Virus record (IMG/VR): IMGVR_UViG_3300032738_000260
Location: 1 to 27,779 of that record
Origin: a virus
DNA: 27,779 bases
Direction: 5' to 3' (one strand)
Both the position numbers and the translations under genes were made by a program. The stretch's first letter is position 1. Each line of letters starts with the position of its first letter. The notes under the pieces were generated by a model. That model was given only the letters and a program-made list of their open reading frames with translations. It had not been told where the DNA came from and ran no database searches. Of the stretch, positions 1 through 7,880 are shown piece by piece.

Positions 1-2
1 AT

Positions 3-908
3 GTAACTAAGAGAAAAAATGCATGGAGATTCTTTAAAATTGAAGGCACACAAATGGTAGACCGCAAAAGCGGTAAGATGACTAGATCAATATTAGAGGG
101 CATGAATAAAGAAACATTGGGTCTTACTCCTAAATTTCTTGACTATAGTGATAAACTTCGTACTGGCGTAATGGAAGGATTACCAAAGGAGTTAAAAGCT
201 GAATATGATAAGATTAAGAAAAGATATCCAAATACCAAGATACTTGTGTCCGTAAAATCAAAAGAAGAAATAAAGAAAACTGGTAAGAACAAATACTCCA
301 AGGTGAAAAATGAATATCCTGCAAAATATTATGACATGCATGATGAGGTTAGATTGTACTCGAGAGATTATGGTATCCGTGACAAATTACTAGATGCTGG
401 GATTACTAGTGTATTTAAAGATGAAATAGCTGGACTAAAGAGATACGGAGAAACTGGTGATGGCAAATATTTATCAAACAGAATTTATGATGCATTTGAA
501 GAGATGTATATGTTGACAAAAAGGCCAGGAACCACAAAATCTAAATCTGGAGAAAAATCAATTGAGATGAAAACTTTGGAAGGTGATATTATAGACATGA
601 AAGACTTACCAGTAATACAAAGCAGAAGAGATTTTGGGGAAGAAGCCCACAGCATGATTTCCTACGTATTGCATCCACTTACAACAAACAAAAATCTCAC
701 AGAAAAACAAATTAGTGCAATAGCTGAAGACATAATACCGATGCTTGGAGAAGAGATAAAAAAAGCTGCCAATCTAAAAGGATATAATCAACCAGGAAAA
801 ACAACAAAAAAATGGGAACTTGGAGGTTCACCATTACTTGCTTTAATGTTATCTGTGCTTGGTATAACTGCTACGGCTTCTGTGCCAGCAAAATCTCAAC
901 CTGAATAG
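3..908 (+). CDS. Hypothetical phage protein, 5'-truncated by the window edge
   Basis: The reading frame is open to the left edge, so the gene very likely begins outside the window. An internal ATG at 54 exists, but nothing marks it as the true start. The visible part is lysine- and glutamate-rich, soluble-looking and mostly helical, and it matches no family I recognise. The last 30 residues contain a hydrophobic stretch (LLALMLSVLGITATA) and end in a short polar tail, so a C-terminal membrane anchor or a buried helix is possible. It is the only plus-strand gene in the left half. It meets the minus-strand zinc-ribbon gene tail to tail with a 38-nt overlap and is followed by a strong intrinsic terminator at 964-993. 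It could be the end of a structural or large polyvalent protein; that is a guess from position only. Confidence 0.7.
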   Translation, partial: VTKRKNAWRFFKIEGTQMVDRKSGKMTRSILEGMNKETLGLTPKFLDYSDKLRTGVMEGLPKELKAEYDKIKKRYPNTKILVSVKSKEEIKKTGKNKYSKVKNEYPAKYYDMHDEVRLYSRDYGIRDKLLDAGITSVFKDEIAGLKRYGETGDGKYLSNRIYDAFEEMYMLTKRPGTTKSKSGEKSIEMKTLEGDIIDMKDLPVIQSRRDFGEEAHSMISYVLHPLTTNKNLTEKQISAIAEDIIPMLGEEIKKAANLKGYNQPGKTTKKWELGGSPLLALMLSVLGITATASVPAKSQPE

Positions 909-1188
909 ACTGAGAAAACTTATAATTCTTCACATCTTGTTCTGGACATGCTTCAGAAAAACAATGGGGGCACTTAAAGTGCTCCCATTTTTTAGTATTG
1001 GCCTTTGGAAAGAAATTCAATTTAGTTCTCATACCACAATTGTTGCATATGTAGTTTGGATAATCTTTTATTTTCATTCTCTGAGACGAGTAGAACACTA
1101 AGTAACACCTCCTGCAACAAAATACATGGCGTGGGGAGTTTTTAGTGAAAACTTCACTACAAATTGGACAAACTATTATTTCTTCCAT
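871..1188 (-). CDS. Small double zinc-ribbon protein
   Basis: A 105-residue protein with two clear metal-binding units. The first has Cys7, Cys10, Cys24/25 and Cys28. The second has Cys48-x2-Cys51 and Cys73-x2-Cys76. The spacing suits two treble-clef or zinc-ribbon knuckles, typical of phage nucleic-acid-binding or host-takeover proteins. No catalytic motif is seen. Its 3' end overlaps the convergent plus-strand gene by 38 nt, and its codons also form that gene's terminator hairpin. It is the last gene of the leftward arm visible here. The function is unknown. Confidence 0.8.
   Translation of the reverse strand: MEEIIVCPICSEVFTKNSPRHVFCCRRCYLVFYSSQRMKIKDYPNYICNNCGMRTKLNFFPKANTKKWEHFKCPHCFSEACPEQDVKNYKFSQSIQVEILLAQKP
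964..993 (+). terminator. Intrinsic terminator of the left-edge plus-strand gene
   Basis: ATGGGGGCACT (964-974) pairs with AGTGCTCCCAT (978-988) in an 11-bp stem with a TAA loop, followed by five more T (989-993). The single non-Watson-Crick pair is G969-T983. It is a G-U wobble on the plus strand but would be an A-C mismatch on the minus strand, so the element is tuned for plus-strand transcripts. It lies inside the coding sequence of the opposing zinc-ribbon gene. A5 precedes the stem, so weak bidirectional activity is possible. Confidence 0.85.
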
Positions 1189-1214
1189 TTAAGCAGTGTG
1201 TGGGCTGCTATTTG

Positions 1215-1592
1215 TTAAATTGAACTGACGTGTGAATATTCATTACTGATCCCCTTTTGGAGTGCTTTTAATGCGTTAATGCACTGTTCGACATTTTGCA
1301 AATTAATCTTAGCTGCATAATTCGCAGCATATTCTGGTGTAGCCTTTGCCATAACATCAGCTTTTGCAACACTGATCATTTTTCCAGTACCTTCATCAAC
1401 CTTATCACCAAGTTCTGCCATAACCTTATTAAATCTTTGGTCAGTTTTACCAAGTAACATGTTTTGACTACAGAAGTATTGAGCTAGCATGGCTATTGTA
1501 GCTCCGACAACTTCTGCACTTGTTTGACCGACGTTATAGTCAGCCATAAACTCTTCGTATACTTCTACGTATGTTTTTTCTTTGTTTGGCAT
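1215..1592 (-). CDS. Hypothetical helical protein (125 aa)
   Basis: No family recognised. The sequence is alanine-rich, mostly amphipathic helix, with no signal peptide and no cysteine cluster. The start ATG at 1592 is preceded only by an AT-rich leader without a Shine-Dalgarno sequence, as for many genes in this window. It lies 24 nt downstream of the 158-aa gene and 26 nt before the zinc-ribbon gene, so it is part of the leftward operon. Confidence 0.75.
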   Translation of the reverse strand: MPNKEKTYVEVYEEFMADYNVGQTSAEVVGATIAMLAQYFCSQNMLLGKTDQRFNKVMAELGDKVDEGTGKMISVAKADVMAKATPEYAANYAAKINLQNVEQCINALKALQKGISNEYSHVSSI

Positions 1593-1616
1593 ATTGTTTT
1601 ATTTTAATTATTATAA

Positions 1617-2093
1617 TTAAACGGTTGTATGTACATGTTGATCTATTTTCTTAATAATTCTTTTTAATGATGTCTTGTCACTTACAGTTAGAACTTCAGA
1701 GAATTCATCCTCTATATATGTTAGATTATTAATATATGATTTTAGATTATTACTTCTATTTTGTTCTTCTATTTTTGGACTTTCTTCTGCTACAATAAAT
1801 TCTATTTTCTTTGGTTCTGAATTGTCATTTAATTTAAATCTATGTCCAAACTTAACTTCTTTCATTAATCTATCTACTCTAAAAAACCCAGCCCCAGTTG
1901 CAGCAATCCTATCATTTTTATATATTCTATGTATTCTTTCAAATGCAGTATCAAATTCATAGTCTAAAATAAGTTCTACTAATTCTTTCCCGAAAAAATG
2001 GTCATCATCATCTAAAAACTTTATTGAAAAAATATATACCTTCAAAGGAAGCTTTTTTGTCCTCTCAATCATGAGTTTTTTGTTTTCTACCAT
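1617..2093 (-). CDS. Hypothetical protein (158 aa)
   Basis: No family recognised. The protein is charged, with an acidic DDDD run near residue 30 and a central region that looks alpha/beta. The C-terminal third is probably helical. It sits 5 nt downstream of the HD-domain gene and is likely co-translated with it. No membrane segment or metal-binding cluster is visible. Confidence 0.75.
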   Translation of the reverse strand: MVENKKLMIERTKKLPLKVYIFSIKFLDDDDHFFGKELVELILDYEFDTAFERIHRIYKNDRIAATGAGFFRVDRLMKEVKFGHRFKLNDNSEPKKIEFIVAEESPKIEEQNRSNNLKSYINNLTYIEDEFSEVLTVSDKTSLKRIIKKIDQHVHTTV

Positions 2094-2098
2094 ATTCT

Positions 2099-2785
2099 TT
2101 ATGTTTTTAGTATCTTATCAGCTTCGTAATCAGCTGTAAATAGAATTGTTAATAGTTTACATTCATCAGCTGCTTTTCTAAATACATATCCAGAAGGATA
2201 ATCAAAGTGCACTCCAGCATCAAATGCAATCATATGCCATCGTATTGCCATAGCTTCATCGTCTGTTAAATCAATGAATTTTTGAATAATGAACATTGAT
2301 TTTTCACCATGTCCAATTGGTAATTGATCATTTACTTTCCATTCAGTCGTAAATTCTGGTTCTTCATCAACTGTCCCATTATTTTTATAGTGATCAATTA
2401 ATTTAGATGCGTAACGTTTTGTCAATTTTGAATTATTTGTTTGCCAATGTGGTGCCATTGAACACAAATATCTAAGTTGTGCGTCTGTTATTGGATCGCT
2501 ATCTGCCTTTTCGTAAAACCAACATTTACACGCGTCATGCAGTAATCCAGCTATAGCGATAGTTTCATCACTATATTCAAGTTTGTAATACTCATTTTTG
2601 TGTATCAGGTTTTTGTATACTTGTAACGAATGCTCAGCTAGTCCACCCTCATGCGAACTATGGAATGCTACTGAAGCTGGAGCTGTGAAATAGTCACTCT
2701 CTTCCAAGAACTTGATCAGCTTATCAACACCTTCGCGTTTAACATTATTATTTATTATTGTTAATATTGCTTCTTTTGTTGTCAT
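2099..2785 (-). CDS. HD-domain phosphohydrolase
   Basis: A metal-dependent HD-superfamily hydrolase, probably acting on a nucleotide or phosphodiester. Counting from the upstream Met at 2812, the metal ligands are visible as His51/His54 in an FHSSHEGGLAEHS block (with His61), the His91-Asp92 pair in GLLHDACK, and a later GHGEKS block near 168. This arrangement resembles HD proteins of Firmicutes phages and the HD part of YhaM-type nucleases. The substrate is not known. Two in-frame starts exist: 2812, which overlaps sbcC by 20 nt, and 2785. I chose 2785 because the family-like sequence begins there. The start region contains a tandem 11-bp duplication that also carries an out-of-frame ATG over the sbcC stop. 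Confidence 0.85.
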   Translation of the reverse strand: MTTKEAILTIINNNVKREGVDKLIKFLEESDYFTAPASVAFHSSHEGGLAEHSLQVYKNLIHKNEYYKLEYSDETIAIAGLLHDACKCWFYEKADSDPITDAQLRYLCSMAPHWQTNNSKLTKRYASKLIDHYKNNGTVDEEPEFTTEWKVNDQLPIGHGEKSMFIIQKFIDLTDDEAMAIRWHMIAFDAGVHFDYPSGYVFRKAADECKLLTILFTADYEADKILKT

Positions 2786-2803
2786 ATTGTTGTCATATTG
2801 TTG
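2776..2803. repeat. 11-bp tandem repeat at the sbcC/HD gene junction
   Basis: TTGTTGTCATA occurs at 2776-2786 and again at 2787-2797, followed by a partial third copy. On the minus strand each full copy supplies an ATG. The one at 2785 is in frame with the HD gene. The one at 2796 overlaps the sbcC stop and reads only four codons before a stop. The duplication looks like replication slippage and may affect translational coupling. Confidence 0.7.
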
Positions 2804-4901
2804 ATATACCATTAATTTTTTTAACTTCTATTTTCTTGTCGAACATGTCCTTGATGTTTCGAAGATGAGAAATGCAGAACAACTGCTCGAACCTTTCCTG
2901 TAATGCTGCCATTACGTCAGCAAACTTTTCAGTTGATTCTTCGTCCAGTCCAATAAATAGTTCATCCAACACTCTGAAACCAATATTTTGTATTTCAGCC
3001 AGTGCTTCTGAGATTGCGACCACTATCTTAAGTCGCTCGCCGCCACTATACGATGAAAAATCGAAAGACTCATTCTGTTCATTGTATATAGTGATGAAAA
3101 GACCCTCTATGGTAGAATCTCCTTTGGCAGATGATTTCTGGGTGTCTAGGCATACACTGAAAGAAGATAGCTTGCTTAAGATGTCATTTATTCTATCTTC
3201 TAGTCTTGGTATGATGTAATCAATAACAATAGATTTGATCCCATTATTACCAAATGCTTCTTTTAATAGCTTTAATATCCTTACTGCTTCTTCTGCTTTT
3301 TCCATTGACTTTTTTACTTCTTTGATTTTCTTTTTATTTTTTTCTGTTCTTTTTTCTGCCATTTTAACAGCGCTAATCTTTTCGTTGATTAAGTTAAGTT
3401 TTGGAGTAAGATCTCCTCTGATATTTGATTCTATTGATATCATTCTATCCCTAAGTTCATCATGTTCTTTCAATAATTCAGCAGCTCCAGCTATATCATT
3501 TTCTAGTTCGGTGATTGACTTAGTCACTTCACACAATCTTTTATTACTAGTCTCTAATGTATTTATTAAAATCGTCTTGTTTGCTTTGCTGGAACTTTTT
3601 AACTCATTTAATTCTATCTCTATAGCTTGCATCTTCTCTACTTGGCCTGCAACCAAATATTTTGACCCAGAATCAACCTCTGGCTGTTGACCTAGTTCTG
3701 CTATCTTTTGTTCGTAAACAATCTGATCTTTAATGAACTTTTCTTTTTCTTTTTGTTTGTTGGCTAGATTATCACCTAATCGTTTAATACTTTCATTTTT
3801 ATCTTTTGAAAAATGTGGACATTCCTTGTTGATTTCTGGACACATGAATGTTTCTTTTTTCATTGTTGCTATTAATCTCTCATTCAGATATTCTATGTCT
3901 TCATCATAATTCATGTCGATTGGCTTATCCCTATTTGTAACTTCCATCATTTTCTTATTCCATTCTAAAGCGAGAGCTTCTGTCTCAGCTATCTTTTTCA
4001 TGTCTTCTTTAAATTTTGGAAGTTGTTCGATGCTGTTTTCTAGCTCTTGTATTTTAGAATCATCAAGTTCAATTAATTTCTGGTTTATATCAGATATTGC
4101 ACTATTTAATTCATTAAATTCTACTTTACTAGATGACAACGTTGTTTTATGAGAATCACACTTTGATTGTATAGCTATATATCCCTTTTCGGTTTCTCTT
4201 AGATTAGCGACTACTTTTTCAAGTTTTTCGATTTCTAATTCAGTTTCTTTTTTAGATTTGCTTAGTTCATCAATCGGTACAACATACATCTTATCTTCTT
4301 CAATTACACTATTCAAAGTAAGTATAGTTGAATTACCTTCTATTAAAGTTGTCTGGCATTCATTAATTGTTTTTTTTGTTTTTTCTAAATATTCATCATA
4401 GTCACTAACATTGGCTATTTCTAGAATTACATCCTTACGTTTCGCAGCTGTTTGTTTCACGAAACTTTCTATGTTGTCTTGTGGATAAACTATTGAATTG
4501 ATAAACAATAAATAGGAAGAGCGAAGCAATTCTTTTTCGATGTAGCTTTGGACAGCTTTATTCCCACTAATTTTAACTGGCAAATAATTACCTTTAGGTG
4601 TTTTCTTTCCGACAGTTAGAGAACTCTTGCCTTTATTATTTGTTTTTCGTTCTATTCTATATTCATCATTATCATCATAAAGAACTATCTCAACAGACAT
4701 TTTTGTTGCGCCATTACGTATCAGTGAACGGCTATCAACTCTTCCCTTGCCATACAATACCCAAATAATAGCTTCTACAATCGAAGACTTTCCAGAGCCT
4801 GATATCCCATCTATTAACATCTTTTCCTTTTTCTTGAACTTAAGCTCTGTATCCTTGTGGCTCAGAAAGCTGGATAATTTTAAATTTTTTATGTTGAGCA
4901 T
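2793..4901 (-). CDS. sbcC: SbcC/Rad50-like (T4 gp46-type) recombination ATPase
   Basis: This is the ATPase arm of the SbcCD/Mre11-Rad50 nuclease, which opens and processes double-strand ends in phage recombination and replication. A Walker A motif (GISGSGKS, residues 32-39) opens the protein. Long coiled-coil arms follow, interrupted near residues 353-360 by CPEINKECPH, which sits where the zinc hook is expected although the two cysteines are six residues apart rather than two. The ABC signature SGGER is near 618, Walker B with the D-loop (LDELFIGLDEE) near 645, and an H-loop (ISHLR) near the end. At 702 residues it is short for bacterial SbcC and closer to phage gp46 proteins. Its nuclease partner is the gene at 9245-10261, separated by eight genes. 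It overlaps the RmlA gene by 13 nt. Confidence 0.95.
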   Translation of the reverse strand: MLNIKNLKLSSFLSHKDTELKFKKKEKMLIDGISGSGKSSIVEAIIWVLYGKGRVDSRSLIRNGATKMSVEIVLYDDNDEYRIERKTNNKGKSSLTVGKKTPKGNYLPVKISGNKAVQSYIEKELLRSSYLLFINSIVYPQDNIESFVKQTAAKRKDVILEIANVSDYDEYLEKTKKTINECQTTLIEGNSTILTLNSVIEEDKMYVVPIDELSKSKKETELEIEKLEKVVANLRETEKGYIAIQSKCDSHKTTLSSSKVEFNELNSAISDINQKLIELDDSKIQELENSIEQLPKFKEDMKKIAETEALALEWNKKMMEVTNRDKPIDMNYDEDIEYLNERLIATMKKETFMCPEINKECPHFSKDKNESIKRLGDNLANKQKEKEKFIKDQIVYEQKIAELGQQPEVDSGSKYLVAGQVEKMQAIEIELNELKSSSKANKTILINTLETSNKRLCEVTKSITELENDIAGAAELLKEHDELRDRMISIESNIRGDLTPKLNLINEKISAVKMAEKRTEKNKKKIKEVKKSMEKAEEAVRILKLLKEAFGNNGIKSIVIDYIIPRLEDRINDILSKLSSFSVCLDTQKSSAKGDSTIEGLFITIYNEQNESFDFSSYSGGERLKIVVAISEALAEIQNIGFRVLDELFIGLDEESTEKFADVMAALQERFEQLFCISHLRNIKDMFDKKIEVKKINGISTI

Positions 4902-5626
4902 AATCCGTTATGATTCATGGCATATGTGCTAGCCTTATATAAACTGTATGGTTGGCCAGCGTCTGACCAAAACCCTTCTAGTATTTCATGACGCATCATT
5001 CCGTTTTGTATATACCAATTATTAACGTCCGAAATTTCCTGTTCACCACGTGCTGATGGTTCAAGACGTCTGATAACATCCCAAACTAATTTATTATAAA
5101 AGTATAATCCAGTCACAGCAAAGTTTGTCTTTGGATTTTTTGGTTTCTCTTCTATTTCTGTTATCACATCATTCACTATCGTAGCAACTCCGAATCTTTC
5201 TGGATCATCTACTGAGCTTAAAAATACCTTGGCTTTATCTGAATCTTTAACATATGAATCTACTCTGTCTTTTATATTGTCTCCGAATATATTATCACCA
5301 AGTATAACTGCAATAGGGTCATCTTGTGCAAAGTCTTTACATAACCATAGAGCTGCTGCAATCCCACCAGCTTCTTGCTGTGTGCGGTATGTGAAGTTAG
5401 CTCCAAAATTACTACCATCGCCAAGCAAATTGATAAAGTCTCCAGCGTGTTCTTTACCAGTGACTATCATTATGTCTTTTATCCCAGCTGATACCAATGT
5501 ATTGATAGGATAGTAAATCATCGGATTATCATAAACTGGTAAAAGATGCTTGTTCGTAGTAAGTGTCATAGGAAGCAACCTTGTTCCATTTCCTCCTGCC
5601 AAAATAACTCCTCTACATTTTGTCAT
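4889..5626 (-). CDS. rmlA: Glucose-1-phosphate thymidylyltransferase-like nucleotidyltransferase
   Basis: A sugar nucleotidyltransferase that joins a sugar 1-phosphate to a nucleoside triphosphate; dTTP plus glucose-1-phosphate is the usual reaction of this family. The signature GGNGTRLLPMT lies at residues 11-21, with Lys26 in NKHLLP and the metal-binding Asp111 in LGDN. EEKPKNP and a late FWSDAGQPYSL block match the family. At 245 residues it is shorter than typical RmlA (about 290), lacking the C-terminal extension, so substrate choice is uncertain. It lies 4 nt from the RmlD-like gene, and together they form a nucleotide-sugar cassette. The enzyme would act in the cytoplasm of the infected cell. 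Confidence 0.9.
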   Translation of the reverse strand: MTKCRGVILAGGNGTRLLPMTLTTNKHLLPVYDNPMIYYPINTLVSAGIKDIMIVTGKEHAGDFINLLGDGSNFGANFTYRTQQEAGGIAAALWLCKDFAQDDPIAVILGDNIFGDNIKDRVDSYVKDSDKAKVFLSSVDDPERFGVATIVNDVITEIEEKPKNPKTNFAVTGLYFYNKLVWDVIRRLEPSARGEQEISDVNNWYIQNGMMRHEILEGFWSDAGQPYSLYKASTYAMNHNGLCST

Positions 5627-5630
5627 ATAA

Positions 5631-6449
5631 TTATTGAATTTGTTTATTAATCGCGTATTGAACTAACAGATCTTCCATTGATTCTTTGACATTTCTCATG
5701 TCCAAACTAGAGGCCAATATATTATTTGATCTAGTCTTTTTCGCTAATCTACTATTAACTAATTCGTCTGCTGTAATCCATTCTTTTTTTATACTAGCAT
5801 CAACATATATCTTATATAGATCAATAATCTCTCTGTGTGTTATTGATCCAGAGTTCACCACATGATATATACCAGACATCTTTTTTAGCATTAGTTCATA
5901 AAACATATCTATCATGTCGCTAACAATTGTTATACTATTTTCAACATCAACTATTTTGTCATAGCTAATTAGCTTATCAATTAAGTTGCCTGGATGTGGT
6001 ATGTGGTCAACTGGCATTCTAATTCTTGCTATGCCGACATTTGGCATTGTCTGTAGCACTAGGTCTGCTGCATATTTGGTTCTGGTATAAGTTGCTATGG
6101 GATTTGCATAATCACACTCTTTCCAACCACCATCTTTATATCCGTAATAAATACAACCAGTACCAATATGCAGCATATACACACCTTTCTTATTACATGC
6201 TTCAGCTGCCATTACTGGTATGATTGTATTTCCTTTAAAAGTTTCGTATTGATTATCCTCGCACCAATCTACATTTGGCTTGCCAACAATCCCAGCTGCG
6301 TTTAATACTGCGTCTGGTTTATAACGATCAATTTCATCAGTAACACTTTTTACAGATGTAATTCTTTCTCCAGACATTATTGCTTTGTCTCCCCATGTGG
6401 CAAGACAACGTTTACCTAGCCAACCATTTCCAAATATTAAAATACGCAT
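5631..6449 (-). CDS. RmlD-like dTDP-sugar reductase/epimerase (SDR family)
   Basis: An extended short-chain dehydrogenase with a Rossmann motif GxGxxG (residues 7-12), an NAAG segment at 50-53 and a catalytic Tyr121-x3-Lys125 pair. The GTGCIYY block followed by YTRTKYAAD resembles dTDP-4-keto-rhamnose reductases of the RmlD and plant RHM/UER type. It would reduce or epimerise the keto-sugar made from the RmlA product. No dehydratase (RmlB) or 3,5-epimerase (RmlC) is present in this window, so the pathway depends on host enzymes or genes outside it. The gene ends 4 nt upstream of rmlA. Confidence 0.85.
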   Translation of the reverse strand: MRILIFGNGWLGKRCLATWGDKAIMSGERITSVKSVTDEIDRYKPDAVLNAAGIVGKPNVDWCEDNQYETFKGNTIIPVMAAEACNKKGVYMLHIGTGCIYYGYKDGGWKECDYANPIATYTRTKYAADLVLQTMPNVGIARIRMPVDHIPHPGNLIDKLISYDKIVDVENSITIVSDMIDMFYELMLKKMSGIYHVVNSGSITHREIIDLYKIYVDASIKKEWITADELVNSRLAKKTRSNNILASSLDMRNVKESMEDLLVQYAINKQIQ

Positions 6450-6451
6450 AT

Positions 6452-6748
6452 TTATAGTGATGGTTTTGAGCTTTGATCTTTAAGCTGTTTAATAATCCCT
6501 TGTACCTCTGCTGGGCCAAAAAGTGTCTGTTCATCATTTAACCATTTTAACATTTCACCTTTTTCATCCGCACTTATATCCATCTTTTCCATCTCAACTT
6601 TTACCTTATTCTTTGCCCTGTCTAAATCTTCACGTTTCAATACCCACTCTATAATTGGTGTGAATATTCTATGCGCCATCATAATCTCTTTACTACAATG
6701 AGGACACATCGATGGTACTATAATTTTAATTACTTTTTGTTCTTCCAT
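6452..6748 (-). CDS. Small CxxC zinc-binding protein
   Basis: An unrecognised protein of 98 residues from the preferred start at 6748. A start at 6796 would add 16 residues and overlap the upstream gene by 41 nt. Near the N-terminus is CPHC within a short hydrophobic-basic segment, one half of a possible zinc knuckle. No second Cys pair is visible, so metal binding may need dimerisation. The rest is charged helix. It stops 2 nt before the RmlD-like gene. Confidence 0.7.
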   Translation of the reverse strand: MEEQKVIKIIVPSMCPHCSKEIMMAHRIFTPIIEWVLKREDLDRAKNKVKVEMEKMDISADEKGEMLKWLNDEQTLFGPAEVQGIIKQLKDQSSKPSL

Positions 6749-6755
6749 ACTATAA

Positions 6756-7076
6756 TTATTTAAAGAATTCTCGCATTTGTTCTTTTGTTGCTTCAAGTAT
6801 TAATGCTCTATTTATACTATTAATCATTTCGTCACAACTTTCACTCATCCCATTTCTTATAGCATCTTTTATCTCATGTGGAGCATCTTCTAATGCTGAA
6901 TAAGCATTTTCCATAACTGTTTTTTTCATAATTTTAATTTGCCATTCTGTTAAGACACTAACTTCAACAGCTTTGATGGCTTTTTCCATGTTGACGCCTT
7001 TTGATGGTTGTACTTTTTTCTTGGTCTTTGTTGTTTTTGCTTTTTCTACTTTTGCTTTTGTGTTAGTTTTTTTCAT
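6756..7076 (-). CDS. Hypothetical protein with lysine-rich N-terminus (106 aa)
   Basis: The first 30 residues are mainly Lys, Thr and Ala, a basic disordered tail suited to nucleic-acid contact. The remainder is a compact helical domain. An internal Met30 could be an alternative start that removes the tail. No family recognised. The 5' end overlaps the RuvC-like gene by 14 nt, showing tight coupling in the leftward operon. Confidence 0.7.
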   Translation of the reverse strand: MKKTNTKAKVEKAKTTKTKKKVQPSKGVNMEKAIKAVEVSVLTEWQIKIMKKTVMENAYSALEDAPHEIKDAIRNGMSESCDEMINSINRALILEATKEQMREFFK

Positions 7077-7596
7077 AATATTGATATTTTATTTTATCTA
7101 TTACTTCCACTTGGAATTTGGTTAATTTTATATTTTTATCCAATAATGCCTCTCCACATTTTGCAAGCCCGAATGCATCACACAAGTTATTGTCACTGAA
7201 AGATATGCCATATCTTTTATAAGTTTCTAATAACATTAGATCCTTATGACAATTGCCTTTTCCAGTGACAAACTTTTTTAACGTAGTGGGAGGCACTATG
7301 ACAAAGTTAATTTTTTGGTTTAGCAATTCATGTCGTATCAGATACTGTAAACCAGCTAATTTTGTTAGTGCCCCCGTGTTCCTTGCCATAAAAGCAAGGC
7401 CTTCTATTACAGCTAGATCAACATTAACTGACAACCTTGCAACCTCGTTAGCTATTGTCTCGAGCCTTTTTTGTTCATCTATCGGGCTAGGTCCAGTTGG
7501 TTTGCTTTTAATCAATATAGATTTTATCATTTTTCCGTCCTTTAATGTAACACAACCTGTGCCAGTTAAGGATTGATCTATACCAATTACATGCAT
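7063..7596 (-). CDS. ruvC: RuvC-like Holliday junction resolvase
   Basis: A 177-residue RNase H-fold resolvase, close to the usual RuvC length of about 170. Acidic catalytic residues are seen at Asp7 (GIDQSLTGTG), Glu65 (VIEGLAF) and Asp140 (LCDAFGLA). The PPTTLKKFVTGKGNCHKD segment is the typical RuvC loop before the last strand. It would cleave four-way junctions formed during phage recombination or before packaging, working with the SbcC/SbcD pair and SNF2 helicase in the same arm. No RuvA or RuvB is present, as is normal for phage resolvases. Confidence 0.92.
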   Translation of the reverse strand: MHVIGIDQSLTGTGCVTLKDGKMIKSILIKSKPTGPSPIDEQKRLETIANEVARLSVNVDLAVIEGLAFMARNTGALTKLAGLQYLIRHELLNQKINFVIVPPTTLKKFVTGKGNCHKDLMLLETYKRYGISFSDNNLCDAFGLAKCGEALLDKNIKLTKFQVEVIDKIKYQYYEKN

Positions 7597-7597
7597 A

Positions 7598-7879
7598 CTA
7601 TTGTTTAATCAAGTCGTCAAAACTCTTTAGTTTCCCGATTGCAATATTTTCACTATTTTTATTATCTTCAATCTTTTCTATTTCACTGGCTATTTTCTTT
7701 ATTGTTATACTGTCATTTAATATCATTGTGAAACTATCTTTTTTATATTCATTATCATTCTCCAATCTTTTTTCTATATTATCCAACACATCTTCTAAAT
7801 CACCACCAGTAGTTGTTTCTAGTGTATGCCACTTTGATCCGTTTTTAATATATGATCCATATACGCTATATACTTTCAT
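7598..7879 (-). CDS. Hypothetical protein (93 aa)
   Basis: No family recognised. The N-terminal half looks like a small alpha/beta domain with several aromatic residues, followed by an acidic and lysine-rich helix. It has no cysteines and no membrane segment. It is packed between the SPFH gene (1 nt away) and the RuvC-like gene (1 nt away). Confidence 0.7.
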   Translation of the reverse strand: MKVYSVYGSYIKNGSKWHTLETTTGGDLEDVLDNIEKRLENDNEYKKDSFTMILNDSITIKKIASEIEKIEDNKNSENIAIGKLKSFDDLIKQ

Positions 7880-7880
7880 A

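Noticed and set aside
1675-1962. Plus-strand ORF opposite the 158-aa gene
   Set aside because: Low-complexity Ser/Leu-rich translation, typical of the antisense of an AT-rich gene; the minus frame has better composition and operon context.
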